Below are positions 44,821-56,464 of a DNA stretch of 64,000 nt, in pieces (position 1 is the first letter of the stretch; each line of letters opens with the position of its first letter). The stretch spans positions 178,901,754 to 178,965,753 of the forward strand of contig OZ038378.1 of assembly GCA_964036045.1 (NCBI GenBank), read 5' to 3'. The stretch is from Eutreptiella sp. 'Long Island Sound 2002'. Lineage: Eukaryota; Euglenozoa; Euglenophyceae; Eutreptiales; Eutreptiaceae. Below the pieces are notes generated by a model. The model was not told where the DNA came from. It saw only the letters and a list, made by a program, of their open reading frames with translations, and searched no databases. Made by a program: the position numbers and the translations under genes.

Positions 44821-45791
44821 TCTACTCAGTTTTACTAATAATATAATATGTGTACAATATTACAGCGGATTCAAGGAACACTGAGCATCTTTTGCAAATG
44901 TTTTTTGCCTTAAATTCAGAAAAAGGTGAGTGCCATGCATTCCTTTTTTTTCTGTCAGGGACCGAAGTTGGGATGAGATTTTTCTCCCTGAAGTCCAACA
45001 ACAACGAAGCCACAACCCATGTACCGCCATGTGTGGCAAGCAATTCAGGGGAGTCAGGTGATTTTGCTTTCAGCACACTACCATTGTCCAACCAATGCAC
45101 CCTGTACGCCAACAAATCACCTCGCAGAGGTTGTTAGATCAAAGCTAGGCAGGCGTATATAGGGGAAAACACCACATACCCCACCATTTTGGGCCTGTTT
45201 GGGCCTATTCGCGTACCCTACCCCAAGGGGTTGAATTGTTAGTTTAACCCCCTGTAAAATCATTATTTTGTCCAATAAACACATCCCCCAATGAGTTTTT
45301 GGTCCGGACCCCCCAAACCCCCCCCACTTGAAACCCACTTTTTTGAGGTTTCGAGGGAGGGGGGGGGGTGGGGGGGGGGGGTGTTGTTCTGTACCCTGCT
45401 GTTCATCCAAGGTCCACAACAAAGGCTCATGGAACCATAGAAACCCCATCACTTGGGTGGGAGGGCGGGCGCCCTGCATGTCGTGACTGGGTGGGAGGGC
45501 GGGACTCCCAAGGCAATATTTAAATAAGAAACTAAATGGAGACAGTGTACAACAATAACAAAACTGCGTAAAACCCCTGTTTCCCTGCAGTAAACAGGTG
45601 TTTCACACATAAAACAAGGCAACAATACGAATGGCATGTTGTTCTGTACCCTGGTTTCTTTATTCGCGTGTGGTGCATAAATCAATCGCTGGAATGCATG
45701 GCAGGTCAGGCGGAGCCCCCGGCCGCTCTGCAGCCAACCGGCCACGGCGCCAGGTGCATCACGACCTCTAACACCCTGCCTGTATGGCAAG

Positions 45792-47789
45792 TCAGGCTGC
45801 CCCCAGAGCACTGCTCTGCAGATTCCGAAAAGCCCCAGATCGACCCTTGGGGAAACCCAATATCCAAACTGGAGCCGGCAGACCTGTATACGACTGTAGG
45901 GCCGTCAGTCTATCAAGAGCACACTGGTGTGCGGCCTTGAAGTCGCCTTTCCAATCACTGTCTATTCTAGAGAAGCAATCAGCCGGGCTTAGGTCGCCCG
46001 GCGCCCACGATAGATAGACAGACGACTGCAGACGACGCCAGACGTAGAAAAGACGACGCAGGTGTCGGTTCTGTCGCTTGAGACCAGACCGGGCTCGGAA
46101 CGACGCCACCTACTCCAGGGCCGCCCAGTTGTCGCCCACAAGGCAGAACGCAGGCCAGCCAATCTTTTCACAAATGCGCACCCCCCTGATCATGGCCTCC
46201 AGCTCAGCCTCTTGCTGAGTGCGCACCCAATTGCTGCAGTGAAAAACCCTGCCCCCCAGGGATGAACTCCAGAGACCTACTTTATATCTGTCCCTGTCAA
46301 AGGCGGCATCAACATAAATGGCGCCCCGCCTGGCGAGGACAAAGGGAATCAGTGGTGGTGGACGCCAACCCTCCAACGCAAGAACCAAAACATGTGTCAG
46401 GCTAAGCAGCAGGCGCATGGGGCAATTCTGCAGCCAATTGGGGCCCCATTGACAAAAATTCCACCAACCAGAGAGGAAGGGCATACCACCAACGGCAGGG
46501 CGCACTGCCCAGGTAAACCGGCCCAAAACCTTTCGAGCACGTTTGCGGGTAAGAGGCTGGAGAGCCGTCCTCAACCAGACCCCAACCAGAGAGGCCCAAC
46601 CCTGCGGTGTCGTTTGAATCAAAGAATGAGAGGGATCAAAATTCAGATCTTTCCCCAACCACAGGATCCTGGTGACAGGCTCCAAAACACTCTTGACACT
46701 GATTATTGCCCCCGACTTCCTCAAGGCCTCGCACAAAGAGGCAGCGGCCGTTCGCACTCTATTCTTGCCATAACCCACAATTAAAAAGTCGTCGAGATAA
46801 TGTAAAATCAAGACATTTGAAAAACCCAGGGACGCCAGGATATACCCCAAAACAGTCTGGCAGACAATGGGGGAGTATTGCCAACCAAACGGGAGGCAAT
46901 TAAACCCATAAACCTTTCCATCGATGCAGACCCGGAAGGCGCCCCGGAGGTGGTCGGGGAGCTGTAGGGACCAGAATGCGTTTGTCAGGTCCACATGGCA
47001 AGCGACCAGGGGCGCACTTGGCTCTGACTCGACACGTAAGTGTTCCAGGGATTGCAAAAAAGGGTCGGACAAAAAACTCAAATAATCTGCATCACCTAAA
47101 GCCATTCGTGGCAACTGCAAGCTGTGAACCTGCACCATAAGAGCCAGATCCTCCACCGAAGGGAGCCCAAAGCTCGCCGGCTTATGTTCGTGAGCCTTAT
47201 TAAACTTCACCAGGTGCACAATCATTGACGCCTTTGTGGAGTTTTTCGGGACCGGGAACATGTAACCATTCGCCCCCCCCCCCCCCCCCTCCCACACGCT
47301 GAGCACACCGTCGCGCACCAATGCTCTAGCCATCACCAGGCCATCTTCTGACATACTACGCATGCTGCCCAAATCCCGCGAAGCAACGGATTCAAAATCC
47401 TCTGGGGCCAAAAAATTCCAAATAAAAGGGGGTATGCTGATGGAGCCAATCTGGCCTATTCCCCTGTCCAGGGCGCTCCTGTCCAAACCAATAAGCAAAG
47501 TGATAGGGGAAGTGGTATCTTTGAAAATGCAAATCCAGACTTCAGGGGTAAGGGCATCCAAAGCCCGCAGAACCCTCTCGTCAAAAGAAGACATAGAGAT
47601 GTCAAAAGCCACACGGGCCCCTCGCATGAGGAGCAATCGAATCCGACCCCTTACCAACGGCCGCAAAGAGTCAGGTAACCGAAGCCCCTCCAAGGTATTA
47701 TTAATCCAGCCCAGCCCCCTTGGAGAGTCGAGCAACCGCTCCACCGCCTGCAACCGAGGGCAGGAGAAGTCCAGCGGTGCCACCCGCAG
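45792..47789 (-). CDS. reverse transcriptase-RNase H of the DIRS-like element, one in-frame TAG
   Basis: The frame is +1 relative to the recombinase and overlaps its 3' end; the part upstream of about 47789 is probably shadow. RT motifs occur in order: VACHVDLTNAFWSLQLPDHL (motif A Asp), FNCLPFGWQYSPIVCQ (motif B), LHYLDDFLIVG (motif C, YLDD) and ILWLGKDLNF. RNase H follows: AIYVDAAFD, EAELEAMIRG and VGDNWAALE. Then TAG (46112-46110) interrupts, and in the same frame the domain goes on (YLSWAPGDLSPADCFSRID) to TGA at 45792. The methyltransferase-like domain of DIRS-1 elements is not seen. Translation probably needs a frameshift or its own start in the overlap with the recombinase. Confidence 0.85.
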
Positions 47790-49326
47790 CACGTGTGACT
47801 TTGAGGGCCATCTCCTTGGGGTTGAGTCGGACTGGCTGCACTGATCTCCGGGCCCCTGTGACCGAGGACCGCACTCTGCCTGCGAACTTCGAGGCAGCCT
47901 GACCGCTGTCAACGGACTTGTCATGACCCGTTGTTGTGGCGCATGCCTGTACCCCAACACCACCGGAAGTTGTGGCTGTGGAAGGCGGTTTAGGAGGGGC
48001 GGTGACTGGGGCCTTGGCCGTGGTCGTCGTTCCGGCCGTGGTCGCTGAAGAGGGTCTCGGATGTTCCCGACTGCCCGAGGACCGACCGCTGGAGGAGGAC
48101 CTCTGGGCTTTGCGGCGCTTGGCGGTGGCAGGTGGGGCCTCACCCACGATGATGGGCTCACACCGAGAACGGCCTTGTTGCGGAGGATAGGCTGCATCTC
48201 CTTCCGAGTCCGAATCCACGATCTGCTTTGAGGAATCTCTGGCGCTCTTTCTGGACTCTGAGGAGGGCTTCGTGATGGTCGGCTTTTCGTCGAACAGGTC
48301 TCGGAGAGACTTTGGCCACAGGAGGGCCAAGTGGGTACGCTTCCAGGTGAAGCCCGTGTCTGTTGGCCAAGGCAATCGCGCTTCATCGACCATGTCGAAC
48401 TCATCAGGCGGGGTAGCGTAGTAATGGGCCATTTTAACACTTGCCCAACGCCCCCACCAGCAGAGGAAGCGCCAGGGCAGACCGAAGGCGCGCAGGTAAG
48501 TGGCCCCCGCGCGCCTCCATGCATGCCAGCGTGCCTCCGCTCGTATCGAACCTTTGAGCAGCTTCTCCATGTTTTCCTCCAACTGCGCCGCGGAGAATAA
48601 GAGGATGCCGTGACCTGGTCGGATACGTCGCAGCCAACGCGCCCAGACTGCAGCATAGGGGCCCAGCTGGCGTGTGACCCATCTTTCCCCCCGCTTGAGG
48701 CCCCAGAACGAGAAGTGTGACTTTCCCACTCCATTCCTTCGCGCCGAGGATACTTCACCCACCCGGGATAGGGAGGAGAACGACAGGACACACCCAGCAT
48801 ACGTGATCCAATCTTCCACCGACGTGCAGGCCTCAGCGATGATCTGGAGGACGTCAGGACCACCGTACGGTCTGTGGACTTCGGAATCCACTGGCGCCTT
48901 TGTGATCCTCCATAGGCGGGTCCAATTGAGCTCCGGTAGCCACCCCAGTACCACGCATGCTTTGACCGCGGAGACGCAGCCACGGAGAGTGGCTTTTCGG
49001 AAGCCCATCTTGAACATTTGGAAGAGTGCCAATTCGACCACCCGTTGCGCGTCATTCCACGCTGTTCGACCACCGATTTGCACCAGATGTCGGAGATGGG
49101 ATGCATACGCGTCTCGTGTACCTCCTTTCCATGTGGATAGAATTGCCGCGGAGACGCAGTTGTGCGGGTCGCAATACCCCAAGGCTTTCCATGCGTCCAA
49201 GATTGAGGGCCAGTGGATGGTATCTTCGGAAGCCACCTGCGATGACGACGGGCCGGGGGCCGGTGTGGCAGGGACACGGGGAGCCCATTCCGGTTCAAAC
49301 CCCCCCACCAGCGGGGGGGCGTCCTT
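47701..49326 (-). CDS. tyrosine recombinase of the DIRS-like element
   Basis: The frame is the same as gag and opens immediately after the gag TGA. It has no ATG before its conserved part; the first possible start is a GTG at 49308, and numbering here counts from it (535 residues, TAA stop). All tyrosine-recombinase residues are visible: Arg182 in SLSRVGEVSSAR, His262 and Arg265 in WHAWRRAGATYL, Trp285/288 in WWGRW, and the nucleophile Tyr296 or 297 in VKMAHYYATP. An N-terminal core-binding-like helical region precedes them. After residue 340 a Ser/Thr/Pro-rich tail follows. It would integrate the circular cDNA by strand exchange. Expression would need TGA readthrough from gag, a non-AUG start or splicing. 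Confidence 0.85.
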   Translation of the reverse strand, partial: KDAPPLVGGFEPEWAPRVPATPAPGPSSSQVASEDTIHWPSILDAWKALGYCDPHNCVSAAILSTWKGGTRDAYASHLRHLVQIGGRTAWNDAQRVVELALFQMFKMGFRKATLRGCVSAVKACVVLGWLPELNWTRLWRITKAPVDSEVHRPYGGPDVLQIIAEACTSVEDWITYAGCVLSFSSLSRVGEVSSARRNGVGKSHFSFWGLKRGERWVTRQLGPYAAVWARWLRRIRPGHGILLFSAAQLEENMEKLLKGSIRAEARWHAWRRAGATYLRAFGLPWRFLCWWGRWASVKMAHYYATPPDEFDMVDEARLPWPTDTGFTWKRTHLALLWPKSLRDLFDEKPTITKPSSESRKSARDSSKQIVDSDSEGDAAYPPQQGRSRCEPIIVGEAPPATAKRRKAQRSSSSGRSSGSREHPRPSSATTAGTTTTAKAPVTAPPKPPSTATTSGGVGVQACATTTGHDKSVDSGQAASKFAGRVRSSVTGARRSVQPVRLNPKEMALKVTRAAGGTAGLLLPSVAGGGAVARLSKGAGLD

Positions 49327-50373
49327 TCATTCCAGGAGAGGGCACTGCCAGACCCAATGGCGCTCAATCTTTCCTTTTTCTCTGCACGTTTTACACGGGC
49401 CCACTAGTGGGTCGGATGACCGAACCCACTCGTTCTTGTGCACCTCAAAGAACTCCACTCCATCCTAGATCCGGAAGCGTTGGGCCATGATTTTCTTTAT
49501 CCGGGCTCCCGCGGGCGTCAGGCCCTCTGTGAACACCGAATTACTTGACACCTGTTTGGATTGTGTGGCATCAGTCTCGTACTTTTCTTTGTATTTGTGC
49601 ACCGCCGTATAAGTCAAGAGCCACATGGCTTCCGTCATGTTGACCAAACCCTCAGTCAATTCGGGGCCTGCGGAGGGGTTTGCCTTTCCCAGATCCTTGT
49701 CTGCAGACCCGCTTGCCATCGCCACGTCGTCCCCGTCAGGCTTCAGGCCAGTCCACACCGTGTCATTCGCCTTCTAGGCATCAGAGAACTCCATCAGCAG
49801 GGCACGCTGCTGCTCGTCGCCCCACTTGTCAGACATCCTCATCTCGCGCTGTGGAATCGGTAGTCGCAGGACCATGGCACGAAGAAACCAAAGCATGCGG
49901 ACCACCCACTGGGGGTGGTTGTACGCCACGTGCAGGTCGTACAGAGCTTTAAGGGACAAGGGAGGTATCGCCATTTCCTGTCTGGCAGGCGCAGAAGTCA
50001 AGCTGGCGACCTGTGCATGTAAGTCGGAGATCATTTTCTGTTGGTTTTCCAAGAGCGTCTGCAGAGCCGTGTCATGAAGAGATCCTGGAGATACCTGGGC
50101 ATTCGCAGTAAAGAGGCCTGTCTCCACATTTAAAGTCACCCCAGCCGTCAGGACATATCCGATGATGTATTCAATAAACGCGTCCTCATCGCCCGTGAAT
50201 TGTACCAAAGCCGCGAACTGCCGTATCCACTCGGTACGTCTGGCACCCAGTCCCCGAAGGCTCTTTAATACCTTTGTACGAGCCAGAGCCCATTCTCGTG
50301 CTGGGGAATCTCCTCTCACCGATTCCTGTACCCCCGCCAGAATGTAATCCTGGAAATCGATGGACTCCGACAT
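49327..50373 (-). CDS. gag-like protein of the DIRS-like element, two in-frame TAG codons
   Basis: The frame starts at ATG 50373 and would give 348 residues to a TGA at 49329-49327, but TAG interrupts codons 200 (49776-49774) and 303 (49467-49465). The frame is otherwise uninterrupted. It begins MSESIDFQDYILAGVQESVR, has a helical middle, and after the second TAG reaches a zinc-knuckle-like CKTCREKGKIERHWVWQC (CX2CX8HX4C), typical of nucleic-acid-binding gag C-termini. That the knuckle lies in frame beyond both TAGs argues that the whole stretch was one protein. The product would package the element RNA. It could be a decayed gag, a gag with amber readthrough, or normal translation if UAG is sense here. 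Confidence 0.65.
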
Positions 50374-50855
50374 GGTGAAGGGCAGCGACCGACAGGCAAA
50401 AGGGAGAAAATTGAAGGGAAGGCTGGCCTATCAAAGGATTGTTCGTAGTCTCAGGCCTGCACCTTTTGACTCCCAAGGCAACATTTAAATAAGAAACTAA
50501 ATGGAGACAGTGTACAACAACAACAAAACTGCGTAAAACCCCTGTTTCCCTGCATTAAACAGGTGATTCAAGGAACACTGGGCATCTTTTGCAAATGTTT
50601 TTTGCCTTAAATTCAGAAAAAGGTGAGTGCCATGCATTCCTTTTTTTTCTGTCAGGGACCGAAGTTGGGATGAGATTTTTCTCCCTGAAGTCCAACAACA
50701 ACGAAGCCACAACCCATGTACCGCCATGTGTGGCAAGCAATTCAGGGGAGTCAGGTGATTTTGCTTTCAGCACACTACCATTGTCCAACCAATGCACCCT
50801 GTACGCCAACAAATCACCTCGCAGAGGTTGTTAGATCAAAGCTAGGCAGGCAGGC

Positions 50856-50863
50856 GTATATAG
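50856..50863 (-). promoter_or_regulatory. candidate TATA box in right terminal repeat A
   Basis: Minus-strand CTATATAC lies about 480 nt upstream of the gag ATG. The same box is in the left copy (about 45155-45162). A promoter in the repeat reading into gag would fit the element's orientation. There is no other evidence of a start site. Confidence 0.35.
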
Positions 50864-51404
50864 GGGAAAACACCACATACCCCACCATTTTGGGCCTGTT
50901 TGGGCCTATTCGCGTACCCTACCCCAAGGGGTTGAATTGTTAGTTTAACCCCCTGTAAAATCATTATTTTGTCCAATAAACACATCCCCCAATGAGTTTT
51001 TGGTCCGGACCCCCCCAAACCCCCGCCACTTGAAACCCACTTTTTTGAGGTTTTGAGGGAGGGGGGGGGGGGTGGGGGGGGGCAAAAATGTCGAAAAAAT
51101 GACCCCCCCTTTTGAGCCGAAAAAGTGTTTCCGGGTCCCGACTCCATGGGGTTTGTATGGGGCGGAGTGGGACGAGCGCTTGGGCAGTTTATGCACTTTG
51201 CGGCCATTTTTGCTATGTTGGCAGTTTTTGCGACCTCGGTGACCCCGTGGTACCCACTCTGAGGGGCGTGAGTGGGGATGTTGTGACTGTATATGCCTAC
51301 TAAGACACGGAAGGACGTTTTTTGCAGTCTCTAGCCTTGCTGAGAGCCGGTCAAAACCCAGGCCAAAGACGCGAAATGACTGTTTCCACCAATAATGACC
51401 TAGT

Positions 51405-54400
51405 GAATGGGCCGGTACACGACCTGCAGTTTTTCACCCTGGGCAGCTCAAAAATCGAAGTCTTCGAAACTTGTTTTTATGATATTGTGACCACACAATA
51501 TGACCATCCAAGGTATGTAAAGCATGTTTTCGGCCGTATTTACGTGTTTTTCATCCTATTTGGGTATTAGGTCCAAAGGGGGGGGTCTCCCAAGGGATGG
51601 GTACACAACCTGCTTATGCAGTTTTTCACCCTGGGCAGCTAAAAAATCGAAGTTTTCGAAACTTTTTTTTTTGATATTGTGATCACCTAAAATGACCATC
51701 CAAGCTATGTAAAGCATGTTTTCGGCCGTATTTACGTGTTTTTCACCTTATTTGGGTATTAGATACCAGGGGGGGGGGGGGGTCTCCCAAGGGATGGGTA
51801 CAAAACCTGCTTCTGCAGTTTTTCACCCTGGGCAGCTCAAAAATTCAAGTTTTCGAAACCTATTTTTATGATATTGTGATCACCTAAAATGACCATCCAA
51901 GCTATGTAAAGCATGTTTTAGGCCGTATTTACATGTTTTTCACCCTGGGCAGCTCAAAAATCGAAGTTTTCGAAACTTGTTTTTATGATCTGGTGACCAC
52001 ACGGTATGACCATCCAAGCTATGTAAAGCATGTTTTAGGCCGTATTTATATGTTTTTCACACTATTTGGATATTGGGTCCGAGGGGGGGGGGGTCTCCCA
52101 AGGGATGGGTACAAAACCTGCTTATGCAGTTTTTCACCCTGGGCAGCTCAAAAATCCAAGTTTTCGAAACTTGTTTTTTTGATATTGTGACCACCTAAAA
52201 TGACCATCCAAGCTATGTAAAGCATGTTTTAGGCCGTATTTACATGTTTTTCACCCTATTTGGATATTAGGTCCGGTGGGGGGGGGGGGTCTCCCAAGGG
52301 ATTGGTGCACAACCTGCTTCTGCAGTTTTTCACCTGGGGCAGCTTAAAAATCCAAGTTTTTGAAACTCGTTTTTGTGATATTGTGATCACCTGAAATGAC
52401 CATCCAAGCTATGTAAAGCATGTTGCAGTCCGTATTCACATGTGTTTCACCCTATTTGGGTATTAGGTCCAAGGGGGGGGGGGGGTACACAACCTGCTTA
52501 TGTAGTTTTTCACCCTGGACAGCTCAAAGATCGAAGTTTTCGAAACTTGTTTTTATGATGTTGTGACCACACAATATGACCATCCAAGGTATGTAAAGCA
52601 TGTTTTAGGCCGTATTCACATGTTTTTCACGCTATTTGGGTATTAGGTCCAAGGGGGGGTCTCCCAAGGGAATCGGACACAACCTGCTGATGTAGTTTTT
52701 CACCCTGGGCAGCTCAAAAATCGAAGTTTACGAAACTTATTTTTTTGATACCATGATCACTTAAAATGACCATCCAAGCTATGTAAAGCATGTTTTAGGC
52801 CGTAGTTACGTGTTTTTCACCCTATTTGGGTATTGCTTGCGGGGTGGGGGGTGGGTGGGTCAAACGGGATTGGTACATAACCTGCTTATGCAGTTTTTCA
52901 GCCTATACAGCTCAAAAATCCAAGTGTTCGAAAGTTATTTTTTTTGACATTGTTTTAGCCCGTATTTATGTAGTTTTTACCCTATTTTGTGTGTGTGTTG
53001 ATTGGGGTAGATTCTCTGCGAGGTGGACTTGCTGAAGGCAATAGAAATTTCAAAACTTGTTTTTATGATATGGTGACCACACAATATGACCATCCAAGCT
53101 ATGTAAAGCATGTTTTAGGCCGTATTTACATGTTTTTCACCCTATTTGGGTATTAGGTCGGGGGGGGGGGGGTGTCTCCCAAGGGATGGGTACACAACCC
53201 GCTTGGGCAGTTTTTCACCCTAGGCAGCTCAAAAATCGAAGTTTTCGAAAATTATTTTTTTGATACCATGATCACCTAGAATGACCATCCAAGCTATGTA
53301 AAGCATGTTTTAGGCCGTATTTACATGTTTTTCACCCTATTTGGGTATGAGCTTCAGGGGGGGGGGGGCTCCCATAGGATGGGTACACAACATGCTTCTG
53401 CAGTTTTTCACCGTGGGCAGCTCAGAAATCCAAGTTTACGAAACATATTTTTTTGATACCGTGATCACTTAAAATGACCATCCAAGCTATGTAAAGCATG
53501 TTTTAGGCCGTATTTACATGTTTTTCACCCTATTCGGGTATGAGCTTCGGGGGGGGGGGGGTCTCCCAAGGGAATCGGACACAACCTGCTTCTGAAGTTT
53601 TTCACCTGGGGCAGCTCAAAAATCCAAGTTTTCGAAACTTATTTTTTTGATACCGTGATCACTTAAAATGACCATCCAAGCTATGTAAAGCATGTTTTAG
53701 GCCGTATTTACATGTTTTTCACCCTATTTGGGTATGAGCTTCAGGGGGGGGGGGGGGGCTCCCAAAGAATTGGTACACAACCTGCTGATGCAGTTTTTCA
53801 CCTTGGGCAGCTCAAAAATCGAAGTTTTCGAAACTTATATTTTTGATACCGTTATCACTTAAAATGACCATCCAAGCTATGTAAAGCATGTTTTAGGCCG
53901 TATTTACATGTTTTTCACCCTATTTGGGTATGAGCTTCAGGGGGGGGGGGGGGGCTCCCAAAAGATTGGTACACAACCTGCTGATGCAGTTTTTCACCCG
54001 GGGCAGCTCAAAAATCGAAGTTTTCGATACTTATTTTTTTGATACCATGATCACTTAAAATGACCATCCAAGCTATGCAAAGCATGTTGCAGGCCGTATT
54101 TACATGTTTTTCACCCTATTTGGATATTAGGTCCGGTGGGGGGGGGGGTCTCCCAAGGGATGGGTACACAACGTGCTCATGTAGTTTTCCACCCTGGGCG
54201 GCTGAAAAATCGAAGTTTTCGAAACTGCTTTTTTGATATTGTGACCACCTAAAATGACCATCGTGACCACCTAAAATGACCATCCAAGCTATGTAAAGCA
54301 TGTTTTAGGCCGTATTTACATGTTTTTCACACTATTTGGGTATTAGGTCGGGGGGGGGGGGGGGGGGGGGGCTCCCAAGGGATGGGTACACAACTTGCTT

Positions 54401-54600
54401 CGGCAGTTTTTCACCCTGGGCGGCTCAAAAATCTAACTTTTCGAAACTTATTTTTTTGATACCGTCATCACCTAGAATGACCATCCAGGGTATGTAAAGC
54501 ATGTTTTAGGCCGTACATATGTCGTTTTTGCCCTATTTTGTGTGTGTGTTGCTTGGAGTAGATTCTCTGCAAGGTGGACTTGCCGAAGGCAATGGAATTT
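51405..54600. repeat. ~194-bp satellite array, about 16 units
   Basis: Units share TTTTTCACCCTGGGCAGCTC, CATCCAAGCTATGTAAAGCA and GGCCGTATTTACATGTTTTT, then a variable G run of 7-22 and CTCCCAAGGGATGGGTACAC. Spacing of the AAGCATGTT landmark is mostly 190-202 bp, with one short unit (118) and one 320-bp gap holding a diverged unit. A variant segment ending in a TGTGTGTGTTG-GTAGATTCTCTGC block occurs near 52975-53045 and again at 54530-54600, suggesting a higher-order period of about 1.5 kb. The array begins about 320 bp beyond the DIRS-like element. Open frames inside are artefacts. Confidence 0.95.
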
Positions 54601-54832
54601 CTTGAACCCCTTTCTGCCCACGGGCTGTCACAGGCACAAAGGTGTGCACCCCATCGAATGAAATCTTCGTGTCAGGAAGGTTTTCAGCAGTTTCAATGAT
54701 TCACACCAAAAACCAAAGGACACAGCTCACCAATACTTGGCAAGAGGCCCACCACCGTGCTGTTGGGACATGCTCCCAAGATGATTCGTCGCGTAACATC
54801 CCCCATCCTAGGGATGCAGCCAAACTAACAAT

Positions 54833-54945
54833 CCCGCACCACACCACACCACACCACACCACGCCACCCAAGGCCACACCACACCACACCACACCATGCG
54901 ACCCCCCCCCACACCACACCACGCCACACCACACCACACCCTGAG
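54833..54945. repeat. CCACA pentanucleotide array
   Basis: About 18 ACCAC/CCACA units, interrupted by CACGCCACCCAAGG and by a CCCCCCCC run. Same motif as the arrays at 17435-17576 and 59186-59250. Confidence 0.9.
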
Positions 54946-55517
54946 TACTCCCCAACCCTACCCATGAGCTGCATGCTCCATGGGTGCAAAGCCCACACGA
55001 CAGGGCCCAGGCACCGCCCTCGAGCGGTGTACTCATAGTGTCGGGTGTCCGCGCGCACCAGCGCAAAGCACTAGCCCTGGGATCCCGCGGCTCCCTAGCA
55101 CTGGCCACATAGGGCTCAGCAACAGGTCATCGACCCCTCTAGGGACGCCGACCCCACCAACCTCCCCTTCCCCTTGCCACTCACAGCCCCCACACCCACA
55201 TAGCCTTCTCCCCCCACCTCCCGCTGCCCCTTTAGCCCCCTCTCCCATGCCCACCCTCCCTCCCTTTCAGCATGTGCAACCGCCGACAACGTGGAGGCCC
55301 CCGTGCGGGGCTTCGATGGCGGCATGGGGAAGCAAGTCTGAGAGAGGGTGGGAAGCAAAGGGGGCCAAGAACACAGGTCATGGGGAGAGCGAGGGGACCT
55401 GACATGTTGGGAGAGCAGGAGGCCCAGTAGGACTCCCCTCCCCCATGTAGGGGACCAGAGGGTGTTGTGGCCCTCTTGACGTACGGGGGATGAGCAAAAA
55501 AACCCCACAAGCCCTGT

Positions 55518-55736
55518 CTATGGGAACAGAGGAGCGGCCCACAAATGTGTGGAGGGGCGCCGCTCCCCTGTGTGTCAAAGCCCAGCTAACCCCAACCAGA
55601 ATTGCGAGCAGGGGAGTGGTCCACGGATGAGTGGAAGGGCACCGCTCCCCCGTGTGACATGCAGCTGCCACGCTATGCCGGGATTGTGAACAGGGGAGCG
55701 GTCCACGAACGAGTGGGTGGGTGCCGCTCCCCTATG
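55518..55736. repeat. ~85-bp repeat of GC hairpins, three units
   Basis: Each unit contains an inverted pair, roughly GGGGAGCGG then CCGCTCCCC, separated by about 22 bases (for example 55694-55733), linked by CCACGNANGAGTGG. Units are at about 55518, 55610 and 55690. The rest of 55.0-56.4 kb holds GC-rich unique sequence with no gene I can support. Confidence 0.75.
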
Positions 55737-56464
55737 GCCTTGTACCTTTGCACCTCCGCTCGCTGTTGGCGAGCGCCCGTCCATGGGGACACCCCCACCC
55801 CGGTATGGATATCCACCAAATTTGAGGTATGTAGGTATAAGGCCATTAACCCCGGCCACCACCCCCAGCCTCTACAACCGGGAAGAGGATGTGGGCCGAG
55901 CAACAGCCCCGGACCCCCTTGAAGGAGTCCCTCCCGGTCCGGCCACCATTGATGGGCCTCTTCATGGGGTAAAAGCACCAACCAACCATCACCCAAATGC
56001 AATAATTAACACCACCCACCCGCCTCTTCATTTACCACCTCAACAATGGGAAGCCCCGGGGCCGAGACCGAAGAACCTCGGTGAAGGTCAGACGGCTAAG
56101 CCTGCACACGTTTCCGGTGTCCATGCGGGACACACCGACAGAGCTTGCTCCGGGGCCCTGGGACACCCTGGCTACCCATGCCTAGGAATGACCACTGCCG
56201 GCCACCACCCATGGCACTCCTACCTAGGATTGTGTATAAAGTCTGATGTCTGGTGTCTAATGCGGCATGTTGTGTTTGCAGTGTATACAACAAGATGTGT
56301 GATATGTCTGATGTAGGTATGATGCTTGGAGGAGGGGGGGGGTTGGTGTCAAAATGGGTGTGCAAAAAGTTGATGCCCCCCCCCAAGGAAAAAATTAAAA
56401 AAATCAAGGGGTTGGGAAAGATCAAGCCAACATGGAAAAGCTGGAAAAAACTAAACGGCGAGAA

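Larger units (their letters stand above)
44868..51082 (-). mobile_element. DIRS-like tyrosine-recombinase retrotransposon
   Basis: The 6.2-kb element is read on the minus strand. A ~515-bp repeat A is at 44868-45381 and 50565-51082, about 97% identical. A 98-bp repeat B is at 45503-45600 and 50468-50565, with three or four differences. On the right, A and B touch; on the left, a 121-bp spacer separates them. A 17-bp motif (TGTTGTTCTGTACCCTG) starts that spacer (45382) and recurs just inside B (45637). Between the repeats lie gag, tyrosine recombinase and RT-RNase H. A DDE integrase and an aspartic protease were not found, as expected for YR retroelements, which integrate through a circular intermediate. 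High identity of the terminal repeats points to a young insertion. Confidence 0.85.

Noticed and set aside
44822-45115. 97-codon minus frame found in both terminal repeats (MLAYRVHWLDNGSVLKAKSP)
   Set aside because: It appears in both copies only because the terminal repeat is duplicated; no motif, and the sequence more likely serves as the element's terminus and promoter.
45382-45502. Spacer between terminal repeats considered as a separate insertion
   Set aside because: It has no TSD or inverted ends, and its first 17 bp recur inside the element, so it is more likely part of the element's own terminal structure.
47790-49367. N-terminal 525 codons of the 1085-codon RT frame
   Set aside because: Ser/Arg/Pro-rich translation overlapping the recombinase in another frame; RT homology starts only near 47.79 kb.
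48674-49490. Plus-strand frames of 154 and 264 codons
   Set aside because: Antisense shadows of the tyrosine recombinase gene, which has all catalytic residues on the minus strand.
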